DNA of 54,119 nucleotides from Fibrobacter sp. (GCF_017545445.1 NZ_JAFWOM010000133.1:1-54119), one strand, 5' to 3'. Positions 1 to 8,388 are shown, numbered from the stretch's first letter. Made by a program: numbers and translations. Notes: generated from the sequence alone by a model not told the origin.

Positions 1-552
1 ATCTGCTTCCGGGTTCGATGCGCCGCTGTCCGGGAGGACTTCGGCGTAAGTCGCCTTGGAGTCTGCCTTGAGCGGGCTGTCAAACGAAACACCGCGCTGA
101 CCGATCTGGATCAATTCACGGATTTCTTCGTTGATTTCCTTACCGCGAGACTGTTCGTGCAAAGCCTTGCGCACGCGGAGGTGCTGGTTTGCCGGCAAGC
201 GGATAAGGTTGCCCTGTTCGTTGATGGCACGAGTGATGTATGCCTTGATCCACCAAACGCCGTAACTGATGAATTTAAGACCACGAGTGTGCTCGAACGA
301 TTCAATGGCGCGGACAAGTCCCATAGCGCCTTCACTGACCAAGTCCGGCAGCGGAATCGGGCAGCCGCGGTACTGGATGGCGACCTTGAGCACAAAACGC
401 ATGTTTGCAGAAATCAGCTTTTTACGGGCGATCTTGTCGCCTTCTTTAGCTTTTTGGAAAAGTATCTGTTCTTCTTCGCGGGATAGGGGTGCGGTACGAC
501 GGATATCTTCTAGGTATCTTTTGAGAGTGGTATCGGTAGAATCAATATGCAT
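1..552 (-). CDS. Sigma-70 family RNA polymerase sigma factor (partial, 3' end beyond window)
   Basis: The first 184 codons are visible, reading from an ATG at 552 down to the window edge. The protein starts MHIDSTDTTLKRYLEDI and continues with a region 1.2/2 pattern: SREEEQILFQKAKEGD, then ANMRFVLKVA, then LPDLVSEGAMGLVRAIE, then KFISYGVWWIKAYITRAI (region 2.3-2.4, which melts and contacts the -10 box), then the LIRLPANQHLR start of region 3. It has no long N-terminal acidic region, so it resembles the compact primary-like factors of the Bacteroidetes/Fibrobacteres group more than E. coli RpoD. Regions 3.2 and 4 lie outside the window. AAGG motifs precede the ATG. Whether it is the housekeeping factor or an alternative one cannot be decided from this part. 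Confidence 0.9.
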   Translation of the reverse strand, partial: MHIDSTDTTLKRYLEDIRRTAPLSREEEQILFQKAKEGDKIARKKLISANMRFVLKVAIQYRGCPIPLPDLVSEGAMGLVRAIESFEHTRGLKFISYGVWWIKAYITRAINEQGNLIRLPANQHLRVRKALHEQSRGKEINEEIRELIQIGQRGVSFDSPLKADSKATYAEVLPDSGASNPEAD

Positions 553-619
553 TTTAAAACCTTGCCCTTATAATATCGCTTTTTTAAAGCAAGTTGCGTG
601 CCAATTTTGTAAAATTTTC

Positions 620-735
620 CAAATTTTTTACAAAAAGTCCTTAAAATAAGAAATTTGAAGATTTCATTGTGCGAAAAGTCATAAAATATTGCCTCGTTTT
701 TACAAAAAGTGTCGTAAAAATATAACAAATTTTTT
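620..735 (-). promoter_or_regulatory. AT-rich upstream region of the sigma factor with repeated AAAAGT motifs
   Basis: This very AT-rich stretch lies 70-180 bases upstream of the sigma factor start. AAAAGT occurs at 633-638, 674-679 and 705-710, each followed within 2-5 bases by TAAAA. TTTTTAC (697-703) and GTAAAAA (714-720) form a 7-base inverted repeat. It probably holds the promoter and perhaps operator sites. No specific regulator can be named. Confidence 0.35.
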
Positions 736-750
736 AAAACGTGACAAATT

Positions 751-1135
751 AGTAGGAAGTAGACGGTAGGAAGTAGGAAGGAAATGTAAAGGAAACGTTG
801 TTTATGTGTTCATTATGAACATAGACGCCATCCTTCGGCCCCCGACGTTTCATTTTGGAATGCGTATTTTCCATACTTCAAACCTGAAATTTTACTGGAT
901 TCCCTCCGCTTCGCTCCGAGGATGACGAATCCAGAATGACAGGTCGAGGATGACCGTGGTCGCGACTTTCGCCCACACCCCAAAGCGAAGCGACCTCACA
1001 GGACCGCAGGTCCGCGCCCATACCTCATCACTCTAACCTCCAATCACTAATCACTAACCACCAACCACTAACCACCAACCACTAATCACTGCTTACTGCC
1101 TACTTCTAACTTCCTACTTCCTACTTCCTACTCTC
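751..1135. repeat. Repeat-dense intergenic block bounded by inverted AGTAGGAAGTAG tracts
   Basis: The gap 553-1159 holds no gene I can support. A purine tract at 751-782 (AGTAGGAAGTAG, GGTAGGAAGTAGGAAGG) is the reverse complement of the pyrimidine tract at 1109-1133 (repeated TTCCTAC). Between them lie a GGATT/AATCC palindrome region near 897-937 (ACTGGATTCC...GAATCCAGA), and 'ccaccaaccactaatcact'-type tracts at 1030-1098. The same kinds of element recur in other gaps of the window, so these are dispersed noncoding repeats. Confidence 0.6.
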
Positions 1136-1144
1136 ATTTTTTCG

Positions 1145-1150
1145 TATATT
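1145..1150 (+). promoter_or_regulatory. TATATT -10-like box, possible leaderless start for the methyltransferase
   Basis: TATATT ends 9 bases before the ATG at 1160. No Shine-Dalgarno sequence lies between them, so transcription would begin at or next to the start codon. No good -35 box is visible. Confidence 0.4.
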
Positions 1151-1159
1151 ATCCCCGTT

Positions 1160-1936
1160 ATGTCAATAAAAGAGCCCGATCAATCCGTATGGAACCGTTT
1201 TTGGCAGCGAAAGAACGACATGGACAAAGTCTATCCGTCTTCGCCGTCTATTATAGAAGCTATCAAGAAGAATTTTAAACTCGAAGGCCTGAAGGTGCTG
1301 GAAGTCGGTGCCGGTACTGGCCGCGACAGTGCTGAACTCGCTCGCTTGGGTGCCGATGTCTATGTGCTCGATTATGCCGAAAATAGCCTTAAAATTGTGA
1401 ATTCGCTCCGCGAAAGCGAAAGTCTCACGAATTTGCACTTGGTCCGTGGCGATGCGTTCAAGTCCCCGTTCCCGGACAACACTTTCGACTTGGTGTTCCA
1501 CCAGGGCTTGGCCGAGCATTTCAAAGATTCGCTTCCGCTTTTGCAGGAAAACTTCCGCATCGTCAAGCACGGCGGTTGCTGCCTTTGCGATGTGCCGCAG
1601 ACGGTTCACCCTTACACGATTATCAAGCATATCTTGATTGCGATGGACAAGTGGTTTGCCGGTTGGGAAAAGCAATTTACGATGGGGCAGCTTAAGACGC
1701 TCATGCGTGATGCTGGCTTTGAATGCATTTACCAGTATGGCGACTGGATGCGTCCGAACCTTTTCTACCGAATCCTCCGCGAGCTTGGCTTCAAGTTCGG
1801 CGTTGAACTCCCGAAGTATCCGCTCGACGGCACGACTTACCAGAAGGTCAAGGACAAGATTTTGGACAGCCTTCAGTCTGTGCCGGTGATGCATTACACA
1901 CAACTTTGCATTGGCGTTATCGGACGTAAACCTTAG
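1160..1936 (+). CDS. Class I SAM-dependent methyltransferase (Methyltransf_11-like)
   Basis: 258 residues. Motif I for S-adenosylmethionine binding is visible as VLEVGAGTGRDSAELA (about residues 46-61). The acidic end of beta-2 follows in VYVLDYAENSL, then GDAFKSPFPDNTFDLVFHQGLAEH, the usual motif II/III region. The C-terminal part carries basic and aromatic residues and may bind substrate. The gene is 8 bases upstream of a GT4 glycosyltransferase and a flippase-like membrane protein. A role in methylating a lipid-linked sugar or another envelope precursor is therefore plausible, but the substrate cannot be read from the sequence. It has no signal peptide and should be cytosolic. Confidence 0.85.
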   Translation: MSIKEPDQSVWNRFWQRKNDMDKVYPSSPSIIEAIKKNFKLEGLKVLEVGAGTGRDSAELARLGADVYVLDYAENSLKIVNSLRESESLTNLHLVRGDAFKSPFPDNTFDLVFHQGLAEHFKDSLPLLQENFRIVKHGGCCLCDVPQTVHPYTIIKHILIAMDKWFAGWEKQFTMGQLKTLMRDAGFECIYQYGDWMRPNLFYRILRELGFKFGVELPKYPLDGTTYQKVKDKILDSLQSVPVMHYTQLCIGVIGRKP

Positions 1937-1944
1937 GTCGTTGC

Positions 1945-3078
1945 TTGAAAATCCTCGTCGTAAATTATCGGGATCGTATGCATCCGGCTGCTGGAGGTGC
2001 AGAAAAGCACTTGCATCGCATTTTCGGAAAGATTGTAGAAATGGGTCACACGGTGGTCCTGTTTACGACATCGTTTCCAGGTGCTAAGGAACGCGAGGTT
2101 GTCGATGGAATTCAGGTTGTCCGCAAGGGCGGCGATTTGATGTTCCAGCTCACGGTGGCGCTGAATTTGAAAAAGCTCGACCGCGAATTCAACTTTGACG
2201 TTGTTGTGGAAGATTTGAACAAGTTGCCGGTCTTTGCCCACTGGTTCGTCCACAAGCCGCTCTTGGTGCAGATGCATCACTTGTGGCGGAAATCGATATT
2301 TGCAGAAGCTGTTTTCCCGGTCGCGTTTGGCGTGTGGTTCTTTGAGCGGATTATCCCGTTCTTTTACCGCACGCAGCCGTTTGTTGTCGTAAGTCCGAGC
2401 ACCAAGAAAGAACTTGCCGAAATCGGCGTGGATGAAAGCCGCATTTCCGTGATTTACAACGGCTCCGAAAAACCCAAAATTGCCGAGAGTGCGGTATCGA
2501 GTGAAAACGCGACGAATGCTACAGAACCTTATTTCATTTGGCTTTCTCGCGTTCACCGCTACAAGGGCATTTGGACGGCACTCGAAGCGTTTGAAAAATT
2601 CTCGAAATCGCACCCCGAAGTCAAGCTCTATGTTGTTGGCGACGGTCCGCTTTTGAAGAAACTCCCGGTATGGCTCAAAACGCATGGACTGGAAGGCAAG
2701 GTGGAGTTGACGGGTTACGTTTCGGCGGCACGCAAGTACGAACTGCTTTCGTCTTCGCTCGCTTTGTTGCAGACAAGCTACAAAGAGGGCTGGGGTCTTA
2801 CTGTGATGGAAGCGGCTCAGCTTTGCAAGACGACGATTGCATCCGATGTGCCGGGACTGCGTGATAGCGTCCGTGACGGCGAAACGGGAATCTTGTTCCC
2901 GTCGGGCGACGCTGCTGCTTGCGCTTCTGCGATGGAAAAAGTTTATGGCGATGCTGAATTGCGTGCAAGTCTCGGTCAAAATGCCAAGCGTTACGCCGAA
3001 TCGTTCAGCTGGGAAAAGTCAGCCCGCGAAACCCTGGAATTGTTGGAACGTACGATTGAGGGGAGCGTACGAAAATGA
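1945..3078 (+). CDS. Glycosyltransferase family 4 (GT-B fold)
   Basis: 377 residues starting with TTG at 1945. This start is chosen because the typical GT4 N-terminus follows at once: KILVVNYRDRMHPAAGGAEKHLH, where the GGAE-H loop contacts the donor. The C-terminal half has the nucleotide-sugar domain: WLSRVHRYKGIWTALEAF, VVGDGPLLKKL, then EGWGLTVMEA with the E-x7-E motif, and DVPGLRDSV. It overlaps the next gene by 4 bases (ATGA), so the two are probably translationally coupled. Cytosolic or at the inner face of the membrane. The sugar donor and acceptor are unknown. Confidence 0.9.
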   Translation: MKILVVNYRDRMHPAAGGAEKHLHRIFGKIVEMGHTVVLFTTSFPGAKEREVVDGIQVVRKGGDLMFQLTVALNLKKLDREFNFDVVVEDLNKLPVFAHWFVHKPLLVQMHHLWRKSIFAEAVFPVAFGVWFFERIIPFFYRTQPFVVVSPSTKKELAEIGVDESRISVIYNGSEKPKIAESAVSSENATNATEPYFIWLSRVHRYKGIWTALEAFEKFSKSHPEVKLYVVGDGPLLKKLPVWLKTHGLEGKVELTGYVSAARKYELLSSSLALLQTSYKEGWGLTVMEAAQLCKTTIASDVPGLRDSVRDGETGILFPSGDAAACASAMEKVYGDAELRASLGQNAKRYAESFSWEKSARETLELLERTIEGSVRK

Positions 3079-4094
3079 AATTGAATCCGAAGCTCAAGTC
3101 TTTGCTTATTTTTTGCTTAAAGCTGGTTGTGACGATTGTTCCGGCTTACTTTGTCTATTGCAACATTGTGAACGATCCGGAATGGGATGTGAGCGACCTC
3201 TATAGGTTGTTCAAAAGCGATAGCGTTATTCCGCTTGTTCTTGCTTTGCTTTGCCTTGCGGTTTCGAACTTTACGGCCTGCTACCAGTGGAAGTTATTGC
3301 TTGAAAAACAGGGCGTTTGCATGTCGTACGGCAAGCTCCTCAAGCTTTATCATGTGGGGCTGTTCTTCAACAACTTCATGCCTGGAAATGTCGGCGGCGA
3401 TGTCAAAAAAGTCTATGACATCCGCATGCAGGGGGGGCAAGATACAGTGGGCGCTGGTTTTACGGCGACGGTGTTCGACCGCTTGTTTGGGCTTTTCTTT
3501 ATTACATTGTTTGCGTTGGCGGTGGGGGCGTTGTTCTTTGTACACGATGCCGAACAACGTGCGTTTATATGGCCGTCGGTGTGGATTTTCATGGGCTTCT
3601 GCGTGTTGTTTGCCGCACTGTTGAGCCGCCGCATTGGCAAGTTCTTTTGCAACCTCGCGGCAAAAATTTTGCCCGAAAAAATCGAAACGCGTTTGTTGCG
3701 CATGTTTGAACGTTTCCAGAAGTTCCGTTCCAAGAAACTTTGGGTGAACATCATTTGCCTTTCGATGGTCACGCAGTCGCTTCGCATTTTTGTGCATTTC
3801 TTTTGCGGAATCGCGGTTGGCGTCAACCTCTCGATGTCGTGGTATTTCTATTACATTCCGTTGGTCGCCATTGTGAGTGCACTCCCGATTTCGATTGGCG
3901 GTTTTGGTCCGCGTGAATTTTTGGCGCAGTCGCTTTTTGCACGTGCAGGCGTGCCCGGACTTGAATCGGTCGTGATTCAGTTGCTTGCATATTTTGTAAG
4001 TTTAATATTGAGCTTGTTCGGAGCTGTTGTGTTTTTGATGGGACAAAAGCCAACGCCGGAACCTGCAAATGGTCATCCTGAAGCAAGGCCGTAA
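3075..4094 (+). CDS. Flippase-like / lysylphosphatidylglycerol synthase TM-region family membrane protein (UPF0104)
   Basis: 339 residues with about eight hydrophobic segments. The N-terminal segment is LLIFCLKLVVTIVPAYFVY. Family signatures include a short loop GLFFNNFMPGNVGGDVKKVYDI, followed by FDRLFGLF, and near the C-terminus ISIGGFGPREFLAQSLF. These match PF03706 integral membrane proteins. They are common next to glycosyltransferases, and are thought to move or modify lipid-linked material. The gene is the last of the 1160-4094 run and its start overlaps the GT4 stop. The transported substrate is not known. Confidence 0.85.
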   Translation: MKLNPKLKSLLIFCLKLVVTIVPAYFVYCNIVNDPEWDVSDLYRLFKSDSVIPLVLALLCLAVSNFTACYQWKLLLEKQGVCMSYGKLLKLYHVGLFFNNFMPGNVGGDVKKVYDIRMQGGQDTVGAGFTATVFDRLFGLFFITLFALAVGALFFVHDAEQRAFIWPSVWIFMGFCVLFAALLSRRIGKFFCNLAAKILPEKIETRLLRMFERFQKFRSKKLWVNIICLSMVTQSLRIFVHFFCGIAVGVNLSMSWYFYYIPLVAIVSALPISIGGFGPREFLAQSLFARAGVPGLESVVIQLLAYFVSLILSLFGAVVFLMGQKPTPEPANGHPEARP

Positions 4095-4379
4095 GGCTTG
4101 TGCGATAGGATCCATAGTTTATTATATCGTTTTCTATATCGTTTGCTATATGAACTTGCGTTAAAAAGGAACGCAAAAAGCTGAAATAATTGAAATGGAG
4201 ATGCCCGCCTCTGAGCAGGCATGACAGCGATGAATCATCCTGAATTCGTCATCCTCGACTGTGAAGGGAGAGACAACCTCGAAAGGCGAGCGTCGCAGCC
4301 ATACTTGTATGGATATGACCGAGCCAAAGAGGTTGGGGCTTGCCCCATCCAGTGCAGTTTATGTCAGCGTATAAAGAAT
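4095..4379. repeat. Intergenic stretch with dispersed palindromes
   Basis: No gene is supported here. An open frame extends upstream of the helicase to 4221, but it runs through repeat sequence: GCCCGCCTCTGAGCAGGC at 4203-4220 is a member of the palindrome family seen at 47985-48010. This is why the helicase start is placed at 4380. TATATCG/TATATGA motifs at 4122-4152 could serve as a promoter. Confidence 0.5.
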
Positions 4380-6692
4380 ATGGATGTAGAAAATCTTTTG
4401 AAGGGGTTGAACTCCGACCAGCGTGCGGCGGTGCTACACGATCACGAAAAGAATGGACAACTTTTAATTTTGGCGGGGGCCGGTTCGGGAAAAACTTCAG
4501 TTTTGACCAAACGAATCCAGTACCGCATAATGTCGGGAGTCGAGCCGGAGAAAATCCTGGCGCTTACGTTTACGGCAAAGGCGGCTGCCGAAATGCGAGA
4601 ACGCGTGCAAAAGCTGTTCCCCGATGCTGGCGTGCGGCTCTGCACGTTCCACTCGCTTGCACTGTTTATTCTCAAGTCGAAAGTTCCTGTTAGGCAAGAT
4701 GAGGAAAGGAGATCCCCGACTAAATCGGGGATGACAAGTGAAGAAGGGAGATTCTCGACTAAATCGAGGATGACGGCAGTGGGTGGGATGACAGCTGTGG
4801 TCGAATCTTGCCCTGCGTACGAGCTAGTCGGGTTCAAGAAAATGCCTGTACCGACAGAATCGGCGGATAAATCGTTTATGCAAGAACTTGCGAAAGTCGG
4901 CGGTCGAAAGTTCCGCTTCTCGCGAGAAGAACTTTTTTCAGACGCGCATCCTGCGAAGCTCTTGAAAAAGCTAGAACCCTTGCGTAATCGCGTGCTGGAA
5001 TCCGGACAAGTCGTTTTTGAAGACCTCATCTACCAAGCGATTCATTTGCTCGAAAATCACGAAGATGCTCGAACCTTTTTTCAAAATCAATGGACGGAAA
5101 TTCTCGTCGATGAATACCAGGACATCAACCCGTCGCAATACCGGCTCGTGAAAGCTCTGCTTGGCGAACGCAAGTCGCTGTTCGTCGTAGGCGATGACGA
5201 CCAGGCCATTTACGGATTCCGTGGGGCGGATATCGGGAACATCAACCGTTTCCGCGACGACTTCAAGGAAAGTTCGCTTATCCGTTTGGAATGGAATTAT
5301 CGCTCGGTCGCAAATATATTGCATTTTTCGAACCGCATTTTCGAAAACAAGCCCATTCACTTGCGGAAAGTCTTGCGTGCCGGCAACATGAACGGCTCGG
5401 GTGGCTCTCCAATCTTCAAGGAAAACCGGGAACCCGAAATTTGGGTAAGCGAAGACCCGGTCGAGGAAATGCAGAAAATTATCGAATCCATCAAGCAGCT
5501 CCGTGAAAGTTATGACTTGCAATGGAAAAATTTTGCTATTCTCGTCCGTTACAACCGTCAGCGGCTTTATTACGAGGAGGCTCTTCGCGATGCCCGTCTC
5601 CCGATTGCGGGGACGGTCGTGTCGGAGTCGGGTGGTGCAGAGGGGGAGGGCGAAGTCCTTGAAGACGGAATTCATGTCGAAACCGTCCATGCCTCCAAAG
5701 GTCTTCAGTACGCCGTGGTCTATTACGCCGGAATGTCCGAGGGTCTTACGCCGGGAAAGTGCACCGGAAACCGCAAACAACGGCAAAAACAGCTGGACGA
5801 GGAACGTCGATTGTTCTATGTCGGGGTGACGCGGGCAGAATCTTTTTTGGTTTTACTATATTGCAAACGTAGGTATTGGAAAGGGCGTCTGGCGAAACTC
5901 AAGCGGTCTCGCTTTTTGCCCAAGGAAAATTCAAAAACAGAGATGAATATGCCTGTTATTTTATTTAGAATATTCGCTACGGCAAGAATACTTCTCTTTA
6001 TGCTTGTCCATATTGTAAAAATTGCATTTGTCTATGTTTTCCATCGTAAAGACCTGGATTCCTGGATTGAAGAAAAGGTTCAGAAGTTTTCCCGATTCTG
6101 CATGCAGGCAATCCGCGTCGATTTGACGATTGAAGATCAGGCCCAGCTGGCCAAGGTCGATTGGACTCGCCCGGTGTTCGTCATGGGGAACCACCGCTCG
6201 TACCTCGATATTCCGCTTGCGTTCCTTGCGTTGCAGCGTGTCGTAGGGTTTATCGCAAAGACTCAGTTGCAGCGCATCCCGATTCTAAACTTCTGGATGC
6301 ACAAGCTGGGCTGCGTGTTCATCGACCGCGAAAAAGGTGGCGGTGCCGCGATTATCCAAAAGGCGGTACAGTCGGGCAAAATGCCGAAACTTTTCATTTT
6401 CCCGGAAGGCACTCGCAGCAAACGCGAAGGCATGGTCGCGTTCAAGAGCGGTTGCTTTAGGCTTGCGGTCGAGGCGAACGCTATTATTTTGCCCATAGTC
6501 ACGAAAGGTTCCGACGAAGCTTGGGAACATCGTAAGGATTGCAAACACCGCCCGGTGAATGTGAAAATTCTTGAACCGATAGATACGGTCGAATTCAAGA
6601 AATCTCATGGCGGCGATGCGATGGACCCGCGTCACGAACTGCTCCCGTATGTTAGAAAAATGATGGAAGAAGCTTATGATCGGCGTCTTTGA
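4380..6692 (+). CDS. UvrD/Rep-family helicase fused to 1-acyl-sn-glycerol-3-phosphate acyltransferase (PlsC)
   Basis: 770 residues in one open frame. Residues 1-521 are a superfamily 1A helicase: Walker A LAGAGSGKT, motif Ia LTFTAKAAAEMR, motif II ILVDEYQDINPSQY, motif III VVGDDDQAIYGFRGAD, motif IV LEWNYRS, motif V TVHASKGLQYAVVYYAG and motif VI RRLFYVGVTRA. The 2B subdomain is nearly absent, with only some 25 residues between RLYYEEALRDA and motif V. Residues about 105-145 contain two tandem copies of a dispersed palindrome. From Met522 (ATG at 5943) a complete 249-residue PlsC follows, with NHRSYLD (NHx4D catalytic motif) and FPEGTRS. The PlsC part could also be translated alone, since AAGGAAAA precedes the ATG. 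The frame overlaps murI by 17 bases. The start at 4380 is inferred; the upstream extension is repeat DNA. Confidence 0.85.
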   Translation: MDVENLLKGLNSDQRAAVLHDHEKNGQLLILAGAGSGKTSVLTKRIQYRIMSGVEPEKILALTFTAKAAAEMRERVQKLFPDAGVRLCTFHSLALFILKSKVPVRQDEERRSPTKSGMTSEEGRFSTKSRMTAVGGMTAVVESCPAYELVGFKKMPVPTESADKSFMQELAKVGGRKFRFSREELFSDAHPAKLLKKLEPLRNRVLESGQVVFEDLIYQAIHLLENHEDARTFFQNQWTEILVDEYQDINPSQYRLVKALLGERKSLFVVGDDDQAIYGFRGADIGNINRFRDDFKESSLIRLEWNYRSVANILHFSNRIFENKPIHLRKVLRAGNMNGSGGSPIFKENREPEIWVSEDPVEEMQKIIESIKQLRESYDLQWKNFAILVRYNRQRLYYEEALRDARLPIAGTVVSESGGAEGEGEVLEDGIHVETVHASKGLQYAVVYYAGMSEGLTPGKCTGNRKQRQKQLDEERRLFYVGVTRAESFLVLLYCKRRYWKGRLAKLKRSRFLPKENSKTEMNMPVILFRIFATARILLFMLVHIVKIAFVYVFHRKDLDSWIEEKVQKFSRFCMQAIRVDLTIEDQAQLAKVDWTRPVFVMGNHRSYLDIPLAFLALQRVVGFIAKTQLQRIPILNFWMHKLGCVFIDREKGGGAAIIQKAVQSGKMPKLFIFPEGTRSKREGMVAFKSGCFRLAVEANAIILPIVTKGSDEAWEHRKDCKHRPVNVKILEPIDTVEFKKSHGGDAMDPRHELLPYVRKMMEEAYDRRL
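4713..4772 (+). repeat. Two tandem palindromic repeat copies inside the helicase gene
   Basis: Copy 1 is ATCCCCGA-ctaaa-TCGGGGAT (4713-4733). Copy 2 is ATTCTCGA-ctaaa-TCGAGGAT (4752-4772), 39 bases later, an exact multiple of three. They encode SPTKSGMT and FSTKSRMT. The intergenic copy at 23153-23173 (ATCCCGGA-ataaa-TCCGGGAT) has the same build. They are therefore in-frame insertions of a dispersed repeat and not helicase sequence. Confidence 0.8.
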
Positions 6693-7485
6693 TTCCGGCT
6701 TTGGCGGACTTACCATTCTGCAGAAGCTCCGCCATACGCTCCCGCAGTACGATTACTTGTACTTGGGCGATAACGCTCGTGCTCCGTACGGCTCCCGCAG
6801 CTTTGAGACGATATACCGCTACACGCTTCAGTCCGTGCGTGAACTGTTTCACCGCGGGTGTCCGTTGGTGATTCTCGCTTGCAACACTGCATCGGCAAAG
6901 GCGCTCCGCAGCATCCAGCAGCAGGTGCTTCCGGTTGAGTTTCCGGACCGCCGTGTTTTGGGTATTGTTCGCCCGACCGCCGAAGAGATCGGGAACTTCT
7001 CGAAGACGGGGCATATCGGCATTTTCGCGACCGCAGGGACGGTATCTTCGAACAGCTATGTTCTTGAAATCAGCCACTTTTTCCCGAACCTTAAAGTGAC
7101 GCAGCACGCTTGCCCGATGTGGGTGCCGCTCGTGGAATACGGCGAACGCGGTACCGAGGGGGCGCGCTTTTTTGTGAAAAAGGATGTTGAACAGCTCTTG
7201 GCTGCAGATCCTGAAATTGATACGGTTTTGCTCGCCTGCACGCATTACCCGCTCCTCGAAGATGAAATTCGGGCCGCACTTCCACCGCATGTACGGCTGG
7301 TTGTTCAGGGAGATATCGTCGCGGACAAGACGTTAGACTACCTGAAACGTCATGTGGACATGGAAAAACGGCTTACTAAGGGTGGCTGTGTCAAATATTT
7401 GACGACCGATACCGCAGAATTTTTCAAAAAAGGCGCTTTTCGCTTTGGAATGGATGATATTTCGGCGGAGTCGTTGACTTTTTAA
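6676..7485 (+). CDS. murI: Glutamate racemase
   Basis: 269 residues, the usual length. It interconverts L- and D-glutamate for peptidoglycan precursors. The N-terminus MIGVFDSGFGGLTIL has the family DSGxGG motif, followed by YLGDNARAPYG. The two catalytic cysteines are Cys69 in LACNTASAKAL and Cys188 in LACTHYPLL. Pyridoxal phosphate is not needed in this family. The start lies 17 bases inside the end of the helicase-PlsC frame, so the genes are probably cotranscribed. Cytosolic. Confidence 0.96.
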   Translation: MIGVFDSGFGGLTILQKLRHTLPQYDYLYLGDNARAPYGSRSFETIYRYTLQSVRELFHRGCPLVILACNTASAKALRSIQQQVLPVEFPDRRVLGIVRPTAEEIGNFSKTGHIGIFATAGTVSSNSYVLEISHFFPNLKVTQHACPMWVPLVEYGERGTEGARFFVKKDVEQLLAADPEIDTVLLACTHYPLLEDEIRAALPPHVRLVVQGDIVADKTLDYLKRHVDMEKRLTKGGCVKYLTTDTAEFFKKGAFRFGMDDISAESLTF

Positions 7486-7586
7486 TCCATAAATTATATT
7501 TTAGTGGTTGTTACTGACGAACCGTACTCGGTCCGCTTGTATTCGTTTTAATTTTGGAACTTTAAACTATTGAGTGGATTTTAAAA

Positions 7587-8225
7587 ATGCCTAAAACACA
7601 GATCAATCTTGAAGGTTGGCAGGACTACCGCGGCAACATGGCGGGAAGTCTGCTTTATGTTGAAACTAGCCACCAGTCCGAAATGCCTGTTCGCGACCAG
7701 CTGAATGAAAATGAAAAGGGTTTTCTTTACGAACCGAACTACGAAACTAGCACTTATGGTTTGATGAGCTGCTACAATGTGAAGGCTATCAACACGATTG
7801 TGAAGAGCAAGAGCCGCTACATTTTGTTCGGCACCCGCTACGAAGGTTTGAGCGATTCCGAAATGCGCAACAAGTACCTCATCATGGGTTACATGCGTAT
7901 CGACAAGATTAAGGACGTGCGTACCCGCCATGTGCAGCGCTACATGGCAAACCCCGAAATGGAAGAACCGGAATGCATGCAGATGGAGCACAACTGGGCG
8001 GTCTATGGCCCGATGCGTTTCGTCTCGCTCGACGACTCTTTCGTTGTGACCGACGAAATCCTCAAGGAATGGGGCTACAAGGGACATGCCTCCCGCCAGC
8101 TCAAGACTGTGTTCGCCAAGGATCATCTTGAAAAGATTCTTGCCCACTTGGATTCCAAGGAAGACATGATTGACGAGTATATCGCTACTGTTGATGAATA
8201 CAAGGAAGCTCTTGCCGAAGAATAA
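7587..8225 (+). CDS. Conserved-looking hypothetical protein
   Basis: 212 residues, soluble, with no signal peptide or membrane segment. I do not recognise the family. Visible features are an N-terminal INLEGWQDYRGNMAGSLLYVE, a central hydrophobic stretch SRYILFGTRYEGLSDSE followed by KYLIMGYMRIDKI, and an acidic helical C-terminus (DSKEDMIDEYIATVDEYKEALAEE region). The central pattern faintly recalls nucleotide-modification-associated domains, but this is too weak for a call. It stands alone: a 101-base gap with a TATATT box (7495-7500) lies before it and a strong terminator after it. Confidence 0.75.
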   Translation: MPKTQINLEGWQDYRGNMAGSLLYVETSHQSEMPVRDQLNENEKGFLYEPNYETSTYGLMSCYNVKAINTIVKSKSRYILFGTRYEGLSDSEMRNKYLIMGYMRIDKIKDVRTRHVQRYMANPEMEEPECMQMEHNWAVYGPMRFVSLDDSFVVTDEILKEWGYKGHASRQLKTVFAKDHLEKILAHLDSKEDMIDEYIATVDEYKEALAEE

Positions 8226-8261
8226 TTTGTTGGCGACGAGTTTTTAATGCATTGTTGCAAA

Positions 8262-8287
8262 GTCCCGGCTTGGCCGGGATTTTTTTG
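8262..8287 (+). terminator. Rho-independent terminator after the 7587-8225 gene
   Basis: TCCCGGC (8263-8269) pairs with GCCGGGA (8273-8279) around a 3-base loop, followed by a run of eight T. Confidence 0.9.
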
Positions 8288-8388
8288 TACTCTAGCGTTA
8301 ACAGCACAAATCGGATGATGTCCTCAAAGGGGGAGGAACCCAAGTGTTTTATATCACGTTCATTGTCTAAATTACTATCATTCCTCCA

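Noticed and set aside
4221..4379. N-terminal extension of the helicase frame
   Set aside because: The 53 extra codons run through intergenic palindrome sequence and contain no helicase motif; ATG 4380 fits the family start NLLKGLNSDQRAAV.
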